DNA from: Paracyclopina nana
Lineage: Eukaryota; Arthropoda; Copepoda; Cyclopoida; Cyclopettidae
Assembly: GCA_019096065.1 (NCBI GenBank)
Contig: JAGUCH010000004.1
Span: 9,424,001-9,488,000 of the forward strand
DNA length: 64,000 bases
Direction: 5' to 3'
Part shown: positions 30,099-42,629 of the stretch, piece by piece
Layout of the letters: the number at the start of each line of letters is the position of its first letter
How positions within the stretch are numbered: position 1 is the first letter of the stretch
The notes under the pieces: generated by a model
The model's database searches: none
What the model saw: the letters and a program-made list of their open reading frames with translations, nothing else
What the model was told of the DNA's origin: nothing
Program-made: the position numbers and the translations under genes

Positions 30099-33000
30099 TA
30101 ACTTATTATAATCATCCATGCCACCTGAACTGAAGACCTTTAGACATTCACTTCCATCAAGTGACCTCCTCAGGATTTGAGGCACAAAACATTACGGCTT
30201 TACCTTCTCAATTGAGGCATCATCAAGTTTTGTGACTTGAGTGTTGACACTTGAATCAAAGAAGATTTATAGTGAAAGGCAATTACCCTAAGGCCTACAT
30301 CGTCAGATCTTCTTCTTCTTTTTTGGCAGCTGAATGTCCTTGAATCTCTCTCCGATTGGTGATGCATGTCACCCCTCTTTTATCTGTGGTGGTGAATGGA
30401 GCAATGGCAGTTGGCACACAGCTAGCCTTTCTTCAACCTTCTCATCTCCATACTATACGGATGAAAAACAAAGACATCAGTGTGGTCTTCTATATCACTA
30501 CAAACATTCTTCTTGCCTTACACCAAAGTTTCTCGCTTTCCCTTCTCATGGGTCTTAATGTTTTGTTCAAAATGCAGTGCCAATTTTGGTCCTATAGATA
30601 CCACCACCATTCATGTCAAATGCTGGAGGCTTTCCCCTAGCCTCCAGATACTGCGAAAAGAAGATTCTTAGTTGTCAAACCATGATAAGTGCAATAGAAG
30701 AAGCCAATCACCATTGGCTTGACCTAAATTGACCTCAAGCAGAAATTGGCTTAAAGGGGAACTGCTATTTCTTCCATTACCCTGATTGGTCAACTGAAAA
30801 TTTATTGTGGCAGAATTCCCCCATGCAGTACACTTGTGTAGTAGTACTTAACCGTGGTGTCGTCAGCTGATGGCAATCACTTGTATTTGTCACAAAAGTC
30901 ATTAAAAGGTCCCTGCTGCCTTTGGCCTTGTCATCACTTTTTGCAAACTATCTAGGTCAGCACAACAAACCATTTGAAGCATTATTCGACACTTCTCTAG
31001 AGTTTCACTAGTTAGCAGACTAACTTTTGTGGAATATACTAGCTTTGTGGGGGAAATGCCCTCCTGTAAGTCTCTCTGTATGAGCTATTCATCAAAATAA
31101 TCATTTATTGTGGCTTCAGGGGGCCCATTTATGATCCCAGAGTAATTTCTGGGGCTTCTTTGTGTTGACCAGATAACCTGCACAATAAAATGACCTACTT
31201 TATTGGACCATCATACTCACAAGTGTGGTAATATTTTCTAAACCTGCCCCATAAGTACATCCCCCCTAATGAAAGCATTTGTAAGCAAAACCTACTATAC
31301 CTACTGTAACATAGAGCTTTGTTCAGGTATTGTATATCATCCATGTTCATGTGTGTCATTATGATTATCATAATAATTGCTATGAAGAAACTTTTAGAAA
31401 AGAAAAGCTTAAATAAACTATAAGAGTCCTGAGAAGTATACATGGATGACTTTATTTTTAGCGACAAAAATGTCGATGCATGAGGGAGACGAGTCACCAA
31501 GTAATTTCCCTGGTGAATGGAAAATATGCTTTGTTCATTCACCATTGTCCACAGTGTGTCAAAAAATCCCCCACTGTTGAGCTTTCTGCACTCCCCCTTT
31601 TGACGTATTGGACTAATTGGAGTGAAAATTCTCATCTTTTTGCAAAGATAACAAGAAAAAGGGACTCACTGGTGTATACGCTCATTTATGTATCATTTAA
31701 GCTATCAACATTTTTAATTAAATCAGTATATATTCACAAACCAAATTGATTACTGAGTAAAAGTGGACTTACAGGAGTACATTTATGCTTGTTTTTATTG
31801 ATAATGGCTCTAATTCTTTGTTTTTATGAATTGATTGGTACGTCAATTGGATTATCATATTTCATATGTAGCTATAAATGGCTTCATGTGCTGTTGTTAC
31901 AACAAGGAAAACATATGTTGTCGCAACTTTTTAATTCTGCCAGACCCAATGCATATTCTGTTCCTGGGGATGGCCAACAAAAATGACTGATCTCACACAC
32001 ATATGCAAATAATAATGAGAGTAGATGTTAATCCCTAAGACCCCTTCAGGGCTTATGCTACTACATGTTGGCAACTTTATTATTCTAGCCTTCCCATTTT
32101 GGGGTAAGTGACCCGTAATATTACATAGTAGTGTAGACCCTATACACTACTTTTGTTTACATTCTTTTCGCTTTCATTTGCTCTGTGAGTAAAATTTGAT
32201 GACTCACAGTGTGAATGGGCAAAAGTGCATTTCCCCTTTCTCCTTTCTGCTTCATTGGATTTTGGTTTTCACCTCAAAAACACTTCTGCACAGCGTGGCT
32301 TTATCTCATAAAAAGAAAAATTTAAATAATCTTTTCGGCATTGTTTATGTAAGCTTTATATCATCCATCATTTCCCATCAAATTTAAGTATTACTCCATA
32401 TTTTTACAATCTTTAAAAAGACAAACATATAATATTTAATTGATAATGACAAAATTATATAATAAAGCAGCATTTTCTTGATAGGTTAACCTATTGTGTA
32501 TTGAAAGGTTGTTTGTTGCCATTTTGGCACAACAACAATGGCAACATAAGCTGAATTTGAAAATCCTTTCATCCCTTTTTTCCATCACCAACCAAGTGTA
32601 AAATGAATAATGGTCTTTATTCTAGTGCATATACTAGTAAGCACACAATATTCAGTATATTGACGATGTTTGCCTTTTAGGAAAGTTGAAACTTTCCAGA
32701 AAAGTGACAGAGGGAGTAAAACAAATCAAGCATGGCTAAAATTGTCAGTGCAATTTGCACAAGAGCTTCTTTTAAGGTGTCAACCTAGTGAAAAGCCCCT
32801 CTCTTCCACAAAAAAGGGAAAATGGTGTCAAATACCCATTTTCCTTTGTGTCCCAATAATAAAATTTGATGCATGGAGGGTGGGTATTAAAATGTCAAAG
32901 AATCCTTTGTTGTAGGGCACTTCTGTGTGTTTTTCTTGCTTGAAAATATGCAAAAAGGTTGAAGTAAAAAGCCCATGCTGATAAAGGCTGCTAGCTATCC

Positions 33001-33359
33001 TCTTTTAGTCCTCTTAAGAGGGAAGAAAGGGGGTCAAAAATAAGAGGATTATTTTAAGGCCAAAAAGAAAGCTGCATGGAAAGTCTTGTACATTTCATCA
33101 AATGAAAAGTAATTTCTTTGGGTTCATTTTGTAATGAGCTTTCTATGTTTCGAGGTCTCCTGAAAGCTCAGCACTGTAATTGAGCTGATGCCATCCACTT
33201 TTAGCTCATTCAGAAAAGAGATAATTTGTTCCACTCCAGCTGCCATAAAGAAATGTCATAATGGGCATCCTCATGCATCTTGCTCAACATTGACAAATAA
33301 AAAGCCAACATGAAACCTTTACTCAAATACATCTCATTTGTTGTGTAAATCATGTGCTG
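30099..33359. other. host spacer, no feature recognised
   Basis: AT-rich single-copy-looking sequence with many short ORFs and no domain, splice pair or repeat that I can support. An ATTAAA near 30902 is the nearest candidate poly(A) signal for the upstream gene. Confidence 0.5.
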
Positions 33360-34140
33360 ACAAATTATGAGTCAAACGTTAGCCAGTCATGAGTTAAGTT
33401 GTCACAAGTCTCATAGTGAGATTTTCAAGACACATCAATCGTCAAGAGTCAACACTAAGTCTTTTATAAGTTAAGAGTAAGTATCTCAGAAGTCATCGCT
33501 TAAATGTTCTTAAATTATGAGCTGAGTGACTTTTTACAAGTCAATATATTAATGTTTGTAGGCAAATAAATGTAAATTCATAAGTCAAGAGTATTTCTTT
33601 TATGATATATGTAAATATATCATGAGTGACACTGACCTTTTTGTGAGCCCTAGCTAAGTCATTTCATACTAACACCAAGTCTATCATGCGTCGATGCTTA
33701 GCCATTTATTAGTCATGACTAAGCCCTTGCTAAGTTGATAAAAAGTCCTTAAAAAGTAGACGAAAACTCCTTTATAAGTTGACAAAAAGTCTTTTATAAG
33801 TTTACTGTAAGTCCTTTATAAATTAATGGTATGATAAGTTGACATTAATCCCTTCATAAGTAAATGGTATGATAAGTTGAGACATCAATTCCTTCATAAG
33901 GTAACAGTAAGTCATTCATAAGTTCACTAAGAACTGAGTTGTTTACACAAAGTCATGTGTAAGTTGACAGAAAGTCATTCTAAAGTCTTTGGTAAGTCCT
34001 CCTTTAGTTGAAAGTCCTCTATAAGTAAACAGAAAGTCCTTCATAAGTTGGTCTGTGATGAGTCAACATTTATTCTTGCAAGAGTCAACTCTAAGTTTAT
34101 CATTAGTCAGTGCTAAGTCCATAGAAGTCATTGCTTAGTC
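33360..34140 (+). repeat. degenerate repeat AAGTCCTTTATAAGTTGACA
   Basis: About 30 loose copies of a 20-26 base unit. From 34140 to 35937 I see no supported feature; missing 5' exons of the kelch gene may lie there. Confidence 0.7.
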
Positions 34141-35937
34141 ATTTATGGGTCGCCTCTTTGTGTGTTTTGATTTTATTCTCACATTTTCCCTCATCTGAGT
34201 CCTATAGCTCCTTTAACTCCTTTCAAATGGGACTTGTAATGTGTAGAATAAATAATTTCTTGGCCATTTTTCCTCTCTCATTTGTCAGTGAGCTTTCACC
34301 AGATTACTCCAGCCAAATGTACAGCGGGATCAGTAATGCATGTGTAGTATTATAAGGGCTGTTGCGAAAAAGGGAAGAGGAAGTTCCATACATAGTAAAG
34401 TAAGTAATGATGGTCTTTGGTGGAATCAATATCTGGCATTGGCAGGTTTCTTTTGCCATGGTGCGGATAATTGCCTTGACGTTGCAGCCCCGCTCACTTG
34501 ATCTACCAAAGAGGATATTTGCGCCAAATCATGAGCCAAAATTACACATTCAAGCCAATTTCTTCCAACTCTTCCAACATTTTCTGACGTAACTTTGCTT
34601 TATTGGGCTCGAAGAGAAAATCTTGCTGCTCTTAAAAGCATTTTTCAGCGTATTGTTTTTTGCTGATACGTATTTTGATGAGATGTATATAGCCATTGTA
34701 AATATAGTTAAGTCTATAATTTGAATTTAACAACATAAGTAAATGAAATAAAAATTCATTTATAATGCTTACTGTTCCTAGATTAAATACTGAGCATAAC
34801 ATTAAAACTTTATTAAGATGTACTATATCATCGATATACAATACGATGCATGCAAAAAGCATGCAAATTTGCTTGCAAGCACAGCCAGATTTCCATTTGC
34901 AGCAGAGCCAAGTTAAATTAGATAAAAAAATGCAAAAGAGTTGCATTAAATTAGCTTGAATTTGATGTTATTGAACGATACCTTGGGGTAAATGTTGCTT
35001 GTCATAGTGCAAGTGAATTTGGCCTTAGAAGATGATCGAACATAATATTTGGCAGCTGAACTGGGCCTCAGTAATGCTCTGATGTGGATAGTTCCACTAC
35101 TTTCTATTATGCAATGCCAATTAACTCGATCCCCAATTCTCCTTTTGTGAGCAATAACCCAAATAATAGTAATCTGCACCTATATGAATATAATCTTATA
35201 TGTAGATTACATTACTCCTACCTTAACAATCATAATTATTTTATTAGAATGTAACAATTTTGCATTCAAAAGCATTTGGAAATGTTGAATAGAAGCAATT
35301 TTTGAATGACATTCACGCAACCTTTACAATTTTATGCTTATATATGAAAGCAACTTGATATGTTCTAATGTTACTTAACTAGCATAAATAATTCAATTGG
35401 TGTAATTATATTGAATAATTAAAAACAAGTTTATCATAGCCAAAGTGAGACCAAAAAGTGGAAAAGGAAAGTATTTTAGGTTAAGAATAGTCCTTGAAAA
35501 TATAAACTATTTTTTAAGTGTTACTGATTTTAAATTGGATTTTAATACCTATAATTTGATTGAATGTGGGAATATCAAACCTTTCATTTACATTTTTCAA
35601 CTCAGTTGGAGAGAATTGCTTAAAGGACAACATGCAGCCAAATTCACTTTTATGTGATGTTCATCTATGTTAGAAAAATAAATACTAAGTCACAATGTTA
35701 ATTGCAAGTGATCAAAAGAGATCAAAATACTTTTCTTTAAAGATGAACATCACATTTTTGTACAGTATTGTTAATAACAAGTTTTTTTGGATTCAAAGCT
35801 GTCTTATCAACATTTAGTGTGACTCAATTTCAGCCTAAAACATTTTTTGTTGGTTCAGCTGTGTTAAAAGGATCAACAATCATTTCAAAGTATTAATTTT
35901 TTGTAAGGTATTCATTTAGTGAGTTTTTGCATTGCAG

Positions 35938-38639
35938 CTCTTCTGTACATTGCTCAACATTTGCAGCCTCAAATGGCTGCAAAGGCTTCAAAGTTTCAAA
36001 TGGACTTTGCCATTGTGTTGAAGCTGAAAAGCTGGAATTAACCAGTCCCAACCATGACAGAGGTGTTAGAGTATGGATTAATACTGAGGGGCTACAAAGT
36101 AAGAATATCCTATTCATTTGGGAAAAAATCCCCCTGGTACTTTTCTTTCTGGAAAGAATACTCCTGGCTCTTTTTTTACTCACAGAAATTCCCCAACTTG
36201 TTTTTCCTTTTTTATGTGAAGTACTAATGTTTTTTTTGGTTCTTTTAAAAAAGTCCCCTGGGCTTTAAGCTTTTCTGTAAAAGAATCCCTTGGTTCTTTT
36301 TTTACACGAAATAAATGTTTGTACCTGTCTTTCTTAAGCTTGCCTTGGCAGGAAACTTTAAAAAATATGCTTAGATTTGCCAACACATTTCATTGGAGTG
36401 AGTGAATCAATGGACATCTATGGAACTTCACTCCTTAATGATTTCCTGGTGGATTATGAGCTAAAAAGACCAGGGAAAGCAATGTGGTCCCAACCTTATG
36501 CGTACCTTGCACAAGAAAAGACATTTGTCTTCACCACTGACATTGGTGAGGTTCACCATTGGAATTTGGGCAGCTCCATAATTACCAAAATTGATATGGG
36601 AGATGCAATAACACCCACTGGTATTTTCACTAGTAATGATCATACCATTTTCTATTACAAAGGTACATACCCTGTGCTTTATGGGTAAACAATGATCAAA
36701 TACTTGTTACTTTGCAGCCCTTTCATTAACTTCAACTCAAACCCATGCTTTGTATCGTGGGAGAAACTATGTGAAATTGCATGCTCTCAGCAAGGGATTC
36801 AGTCTAGGATGTGCCAGCTTTCCTAGTTCAACAAATGACGATGAAGTGTATCTCATTGGGGGACGACATGACAATATCTTGCACAATGAAGTACACCGAA
36901 TGTTTCTGAGCAACGGAAGCCTCACAATGGTGTCAAAGTTAAAAGGTATCTTGAGTCTCCAGTCTGTTTCATAGTGTATCTGACCATTTATATCTGTTAG
37001 TGTCTATCCCAGTCAATCCTTGCCTGTCCCTGCCAATTGCCAAGAGTCACTCCCTTTGTTTCCGGTTTCCATTTGCAACTGTCTGTCCATAGGTGTTCCT
37101 GTCTTTCACCATCTGTCCTGATCTGTCCCCATCAATTTACCATTCCACGTCTGACTGTTCTCCAGTTGTCCTTGCCTGTCTGCCCCGGGTTGTCCCTGTT
37201 TTTGTTACCTGTCAGCGCAGTGGTCTGTCCCTGCCTATTCTTGCCTTATCTCTATATCTAACCAATCTACAGAAATGTCCCCTGTCTATGCTGGTCTGAC
37301 TTATCCTTCTCTAGTCTCTATAGTATATCCATATCTATTCTCTATTATATACCTCTATTCCTGTCTATCTCTATCTTCAATCTGTTGCAGCCTGTCATAG
37401 TCTATTTATGTCTTTGTGAACCTATCCATCCCTGTGTGTCCCTCTATTCCTATCTATCTCTGTCTTCCTTGTCTATCCCAGTCTGTCCTAGTCTGTCCCA
37501 GTCTGTGCCAGTCTGTGCCAGTCTGTCCCAGTCTGTCCCAGTCTGTCCCAGTCTGTGCCAGTCTGTGCCAGTCTGTCCCAGTCTGTCCCAGTCTGTCCCA
37601 GTCTGTTCCAGTCTGTTCCAGTCTGTCCCAGTCTGTCCCAGTCTGTCCCAGTCTGTCCCAGTCTGTCCCAGTCTGTCCCAGTCTGTCCCAGTCTGTCCCA
37701 GTCTGTTCCAGTCTATCTCTATCTTCTTTGTCTGTCCCAGTCTGTCCCTGTCTGTCCTAGTCTGTTTTTGTCTTTGCAAACCTAACTATCCCCATATGTC
37801 CCTCTATTCCTGACTATCTCTGTCTTCCCCCCTGTCTGTCCCAGTCTATCTATGTCTTTGTGAACCTTACTATCCCCACCAGTCCCTCTATTCCTGCCTA
37901 CCTCAGTCTTCCCTGTTTGTCCCAGTTGGTCCCTCTCCTCTCTGTCCCGTCCTATCCTTTTGTGGATAACTGTCCCTGTCTGTCCCAGTCTATTCATGTC
38001 CCTGTCTTCCCTTTCAGTCCCAGCTTGTCATGTCAACACCAGTGTTGATGTACCCCCCCTCTGTTCCAAAATGTCCAAATCTGTCCCTGTAAGTCATCGA
38101 CTCATCTATCTTTGATCCTGGTTTACATCATGTGCCTGAATGATTTCCCTCTATGTCACTCCTGTATTTCCCATCATCAATGGTTTGTGCTGGCTTTGCT
38201 AACTACACAGGCTGAAGTGCTTAACCGGTTGTGATAACTCAACCTGTATTGATACTTGCTATCAATTCAGCAATAGAACTTTTTAGGTATATATGGTCTT
38301 TGGGAACATGCTTGTGCTCCATTCAGGTATGATGGCAAAGAAGCCATTTTTATTGCTGGAGGCATGAAAGGGCAGTTCCCTGATGTGAATAATAAAGTGA
38401 ACCCTCTATCTTATGTATTTGATGTCAAGGATGGAGAGACAATTGTTCTTGATAAGGCATACCTTAACATTCCCAATAGCAGGGCTTCGCTTGCCTATGT
38501 CCCACCCTACATTTACATGGCAGTTGGCTCCTGGGTCAGAAGAATCATTCCTGCTCATGGGCAAAATTGGGAGTTGGTGACTCAAGATATGGGCTTCAAA
38601 CTGGGAGATTATGGGTTGTTTGTGCCCATCAACGAATAA
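35938..38639 (+). CDS. PAN/Apple plus kelch-propeller protein, 3' part of a spliced gene
   Basis: Four exons are supported: 35938-36098, 36375-36662, 36718-36945 and 38287-38639, with GT-AG borders and matching phases, giving 342 residues and a stop. The first exon is Cys-rich (HCSTFAASNGCKGFKVSNG), like a PAN/Apple domain. The rest shows kelch-type strands (EVYLIGGRHDN, AIFIAGGMKG, SRASLAYVPPYIYMAVG). Proteins of this type are usually secreted and bind carbohydrate or protein. The first exon starts with one base of a split codon, so at least one 5' exon, probably with a signal peptide, is missing. The third intron (1,341 bases) carries a decamer satellite. The gene meets amylase tail to tail. 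Confidence 0.75.
37480..37730 (+). repeat. decamer satellite CCCAGTCTGT in a kelch-gene intron
   Basis: About 25 copies of a 10-base unit, mostly identical, flanked by looser copies from about 37080 to 38090. The unit lacks stop codons in its frames, so long false ORFs appear on both strands. Confidence 0.95.
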
Positions 38640-38663
38640 GCTTTAGAGTGCCCTGGTGTTTGC

Positions 38664-38669
38664 TTTATT
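38664..38669 (-). terminator. poly(A) signal AATAAA of alpha-amylase
   Basis: Minus-strand AATAAA, 17 bases after the amylase stop. It nearly coincides with the opposing signal of the kelch gene. Confidence 0.65.
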
Positions 38670-38672
38670 CAT

Positions 38673-38678
38673 AATAAA
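38673..38678 (+). terminator. poly(A) signal AATAAA of the kelch gene
   Basis: It lies 34 bases after the stop at 38637-38639. Cleavage about 10-25 bases on would fall inside the end of the amylase coding sequence on the other strand. Confidence 0.65.
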
Positions 38679-38685
38679 CTAAAGT

Positions 38686-40880
38686 TTAACAATCAACACA
38701 AATTGCAGCCACTGGATCATTGTCTTGAACCTTGTTGAATCTAGCCATACCACCTGATACATGGATTTTTTGCTTGCAATCATGAATGATGTCACAGTAT
38801 TCACCATCCGGAAGGCCAGTGTAGAATTCAACATTGTTCAAATCTCCCATAGCGAAGAATCCTTTGGTTCCTCGGCTAAATCCAAGTGAGCCTTCTTTGA
38901 CTTGCCAGTTCTCCACTTTGGTGCCAACCACAGCATTGGCAAACTTAAATCGTTCCATCTTATGTCATAACTGTACATTGAATGTAGAATGTTTATAGTA
39001 CCTTGACCATGTTCATTGTTGTTGACCACCTGTGTTCGCAAACCCACCCATTCCCACACTCCCCTGAGGTCATTGAGTTTGGTGGAGATCCAGGCGGTCC
39101 TTGGTTTTTGTCATCGAAGAAGTAGGATGACATGACACGTTTGAATCCATACTCTTGAGCCATCAGGAAGGACACAGCCATTTTGTAGTCAGTGCTATTT
39201 TTGTAAGACAAAACAGGGCCACCACCACCATGGCCTCTTTGATTGTCATGGTTGTCGACAAAGACCACAGCATGGAGACCATCGCTAAGGCCCTTGAAAA
39301 AGATGATATCATCCATATATCAATCCTGAACTTAGCTATGGTAATGTTACATTTCCAAAGTTTTTCAAGCAGTCATAATCATGGTTGGCCACGCAACTGC
39401 CCACCCAAAGGCATGATCTGAATTCAGTAACTTTTCCCACACTGAAGTAATCATAGGTATGGATTGGCTCTCCACCTTGATCGATGACTTCATGGAAGAC
39501 AAATGGATCGCCTTGCCATTTTTGCTGAAATAGTAAGTTGACATAATGAAGGAAATGGATCATAAGCATTGATGTTACCTGGATTGCTTCCAAGTCACCT
39601 GGCCACATGTGCTTGGAGGCATCCACCCGAAAGCCCTTGACACCAATCATGATCAAGTCATTGACATAGTCAGCAATCTTGCCTCTAACTTTTTCACTGC
39701 CCCCATTGAGGTCATTGAGGCCCACCAAGTAGCAATTCCTGACTTCATATGGATCCTGGAAGTTATTGACTTCACAGTAGGGCTGATGGAAGTCATTGAA
39801 TTCATAGGGAACTGCAGGGTATTCCCACTTTCTGCCATCAAAGCTGGATCCACCTATTCCAGTATCATATGTGCTATGGCCAGACATGTGGTTAAGGACT
39901 AGGTCTACAACCACCATGACACCAGCAGCATTACACCTCTCAACCATATTTATGAACTGGTCACGGTTGCCTGACCTGGACACAAGCTGAAAAGTAGACA
40001 AAACACTTTCAATGAAAGTCTAGGATAGACTTGTATGACTTTTCAAGTCTGGTAAAGGATTGGATATACTTTGTTAGACTTGGAAAGGCTTGGACAGCCT
40101 TTGACAGCTTTGGTCATATTTGGATACAGTAGAAATACTTGTTAAGTCTCGGACAGACTTGGACAGACTTGGACAGACTTGGACAGACTTGGACAGACTT
40201 GAACAGACTTGAACAGACTTGGACAGACTTGGACAGACTTGGACAGACTTGGACAGGCTTGGACAGACCTGGGTAGACCTGGGCAGACTTGGACAGACTT
40301 GGACAGACTTGGATAGACTTGGACAGACTTGGACAGACTTGGATGGGTTGAACAGTCTTTGACACTCTTTCTCATACTTGGACATGGACAATCGAGTAAA
40401 ATCAAAGGAATTTTCCATCTCAAAGCAGAGATAAGAGCAAGAGCTTGCAAAACTTGTTGAACATGAAGAATTCAAGGAAAATTGGATGAAAATGACAATT
40501 CCAACTGTTTGGTACCTTGTATGATACAGGTTGATACCTAGTCCACCAGTAATCACCTTGGATGTGCTCATTTGGGGGTGATACCTACATGAATAACAAT
40601 ATGAGTAAAAATGACTTAAGAAATGTTGGTGGTTGTTTACCTGCACTCCACAAAATCCTTTTGGCCCCAAAACTTCTTCACATTCCCTGGCCACAGCCTC
40701 ATGAGGCCATTCAAAAAGATGGACCAAAACTTGCTTGTCATCACAATGTGGCTCAGTGTATTTGGCCTGAGATTTCAAAACAGATAATCATGTACCAAAA
40801 AAAGGGTGACAGAATACCTGTATTTGGCCCAAGAGGGCGAAAAGCAGCCAAAGATGGAGAATGTCCCCAATTAAGTGCAT
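38686..40880 (-). CDS. Amy: alpha-amylase (EC 3.2.1.1), complete, 7 exons
   Basis: Secreted endo-amylase (GH13) that cuts alpha-1,4 links of starch and glycogen in the gut. Exons: 40880-40818, 40766-40641, 40584-40516, 39986-39579, 39524-39351, 39292-39002, 38958-38686; all introns phase 0; 467 residues. Exon 1 is a 21-residue signal peptide ([19 protein letters not shown]). Conserved regions: [10 protein letters not shown] (I), [11 protein letters not shown] with the nucleophile Asp (II), [10 protein letters not shown] with the acid-base Glu (III), [16 protein letters not shown] (IV) including a glycine-rich loop. The three chloride ligands (Arg in II, Asn in IV, Arg in FKRVMSS) are kept. 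Exon 5/6 is the least certain junction (AAG acceptor at 39293). Intron 3 holds a decamer satellite. Confidence 0.95.
40020..40380 (-). repeat. decamer satellite AAGTCTGTCC in amylase intron 3
   Basis: About 20 close copies of the 10-base unit at 40145-40345, with looser copies around them. On the minus strand it matches the kelch-intron unit at 9 of 10 positions. Confidence 0.93.
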
Positions 40881-40915
40881 TTTACCTTCTCTATGGGAAT
40901 GATAATCAATCAGGG

Positions 40916-40923
40916 TATTTATA
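40916..40923 (-). promoter_or_regulatory. TATA box of alpha-amylase
   Basis: TATAAATA on the minus strand, 36 bases before the ATG, implying a 5' leader of only about 10 bases. Confidence 0.65.
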
Positions 40924-41069
40924 GTTGGCTTGAGTTTGCTTAAACTCCTTATTGCGTCAGTTAGAGTGTGGCCATTCAACAAGCAAACATTTGATGCACT
41001 CTTCTCATTTGTAACTTATTCTGAATATGAGAAGTTAAGGAAGGGGTCTTTAAAGAAGTGTACCATGAA

Positions 41070-41580
41070 GTGGTCCATAACATGAAGTCCATTACATGAA
41101 GTCCATAACATGAAGTCCATAACATGAAGTGGTCCATGAAATGAAGTGGTGCATGAAGTGGTCCAATAAAGTGATCCATGTAGTGGTCTAATAAAGTGGC
41201 CTATATAATGGTCCAATAAAGTTGTCAATGAATTGGTCCATTAAGTGGTCCAATTATAGGTCTTGAAGTGGTCCATAAAATGGCCCATGACATGAAGTGG
41301 TCCTGAAGTGGTCCATAAAATGGTCAATCACATGAAGTGGTCCATAAAATGGTCAATCACATGAAGTGGTTCATAAAATGGTCAATCACATGAAGTGGTC
41401 CATAAAATGGTCAATCACATGAAGTGGTCCATAAAATGGTCAATCACATGAAGTGGTCTATGGAGTTGTTCATGGAGTTGTTCATGGAGTCGGCCATAGA
41501 GTGGGCCATGAAGTGGACTATGAAGTGGACTATAAAGTGGTCCATTAAGTGGTCCATTAAGTGGGCCATGAAATGATTTT
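41070..41580 (+). repeat. tandem repeat of 29 bases, CATGAAGTGGTCCATAAAAT
   Basis: Five near-identical 29-base copies at 41290-41460 (...GGTCAATCA) sit within looser GTGGTCCAT copies upstream of amylase. Confidence 0.9.
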
Positions 41581-42192
41581 TGGTGTGGACATAAATAATG
41601 ATGTAAATAATGTAGTCATAAATAGCTCGAAAACCAGATGGTTTTTTGAGTAGTCCACAAAAGTGGTCATATCTGTGGACAAATAAACAATTTGCTTTTT
41701 TTGCACCAATTCGCCCAACCCTAATTTACGTCAGTTTTTTTGATAAGCTTTGCGCATAATGTTTAATGAGATTATTTACTGAAGTACACACATTCTTTGA
41801 TATTATTGAAAAATAAATGTGGGAAACCCCAATATTTTTATCAAAGCTTTTCAAAGATCCATTATGTATGAATTATGTGAAAACTGACTTGCACTCAAAG
41901 AGATCAATGAAATTTTAAAAAAGACAAAAAAGGGAAATTATCTGTGCATTTTCCCCATGCAAAAGTGATTCGCAAAAACTTATCTAAGCAATGTGCAGTT
42001 TTTTGTTGATGTAAAACAAGCTTCAATGTCAATACTTCTTATTGGGATTTTTCATTGTCAAAGCTGAAGGTCAGTTTTTCAGAATAGCTTTTAATGCTAT
42101 TTTAGTCTCTAAGTTTCTTTTCTCTCATGAAATTAGATTAAGTCAAGATATTGGCCAAAAAAATTACACAATTTGGTTTAAGTGTGATTCAA

Positions 42193-42266
42193 GCCTGTAT
42201 AGCTCAACGGTCGAGCAGCCGGCTCCAAATCTGAAGAGTGGTGGTTCGCACCCCGGTCCCGTCCAA
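42193..42266 (+). tRNA. tRNA-like pseudogene with CCA anticodon position
   Basis: It has an A-box-like TAGCTCAACGGTCGAGCA, a loop CTCCAAA (Trp-type anticodon CCA) and a B box GGTTCGCACCC. The T stem and acceptor stem pair poorly and no terminator T run follows closely, so it is probably a SINE head or dead tRNA, not a working tRNA. Confidence 0.35.
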
Positions 42267-42629
42267 CTTTGTCCAAATTGTTGATTTCTTAATTTTCTTT
42301 TGATCTTGTGATTTTTCTTTGATAAAATTATAGCACAAGGTCATTTTTGCTACAAAAAAACTTGAGCTCTCGAAGGCTAAAGCAGTTTTTGCCATAAATT
42401 CTTTTCTGTGATGTCTAATGTGAAAAAAAGCATGAATAAAAACATTTTTTCCAGGAAATGCACTCTTCACAGTCTAATTAAGCTGAGTTGTATCACCTTC
42501 AGTGTGGCTGTCGAATGTCACTTGTAATTTGAGGCCAAAATCTCGTGAAAGTTGATACACAAAGCTTTCTCACCAGGACATATCTTCAATATTGAAAAGG
42601 AAGTTTCTATCCAATATGAGAATCTTTCC

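Noticed and set aside
34131..34355. Signal-peptide-like ORF as the missing first exon of the kelch gene
   Set aside because: It has no ATG at the right place and no donor in the required phase.
37385..37813. Long Cys/Pro/Ser/Val ORFs on both strands over the decamer array, and similar ones at 40074-40450 and 43205-44282
   Set aside because: A stop-free short unit keeps several frames open; composition is pure repeat and no start or domain supports a gene.
42193..42266. Functional tRNA-Trp
   Set aside because: T and acceptor stems pair poorly; kept only as a tRNA-like pseudogene.
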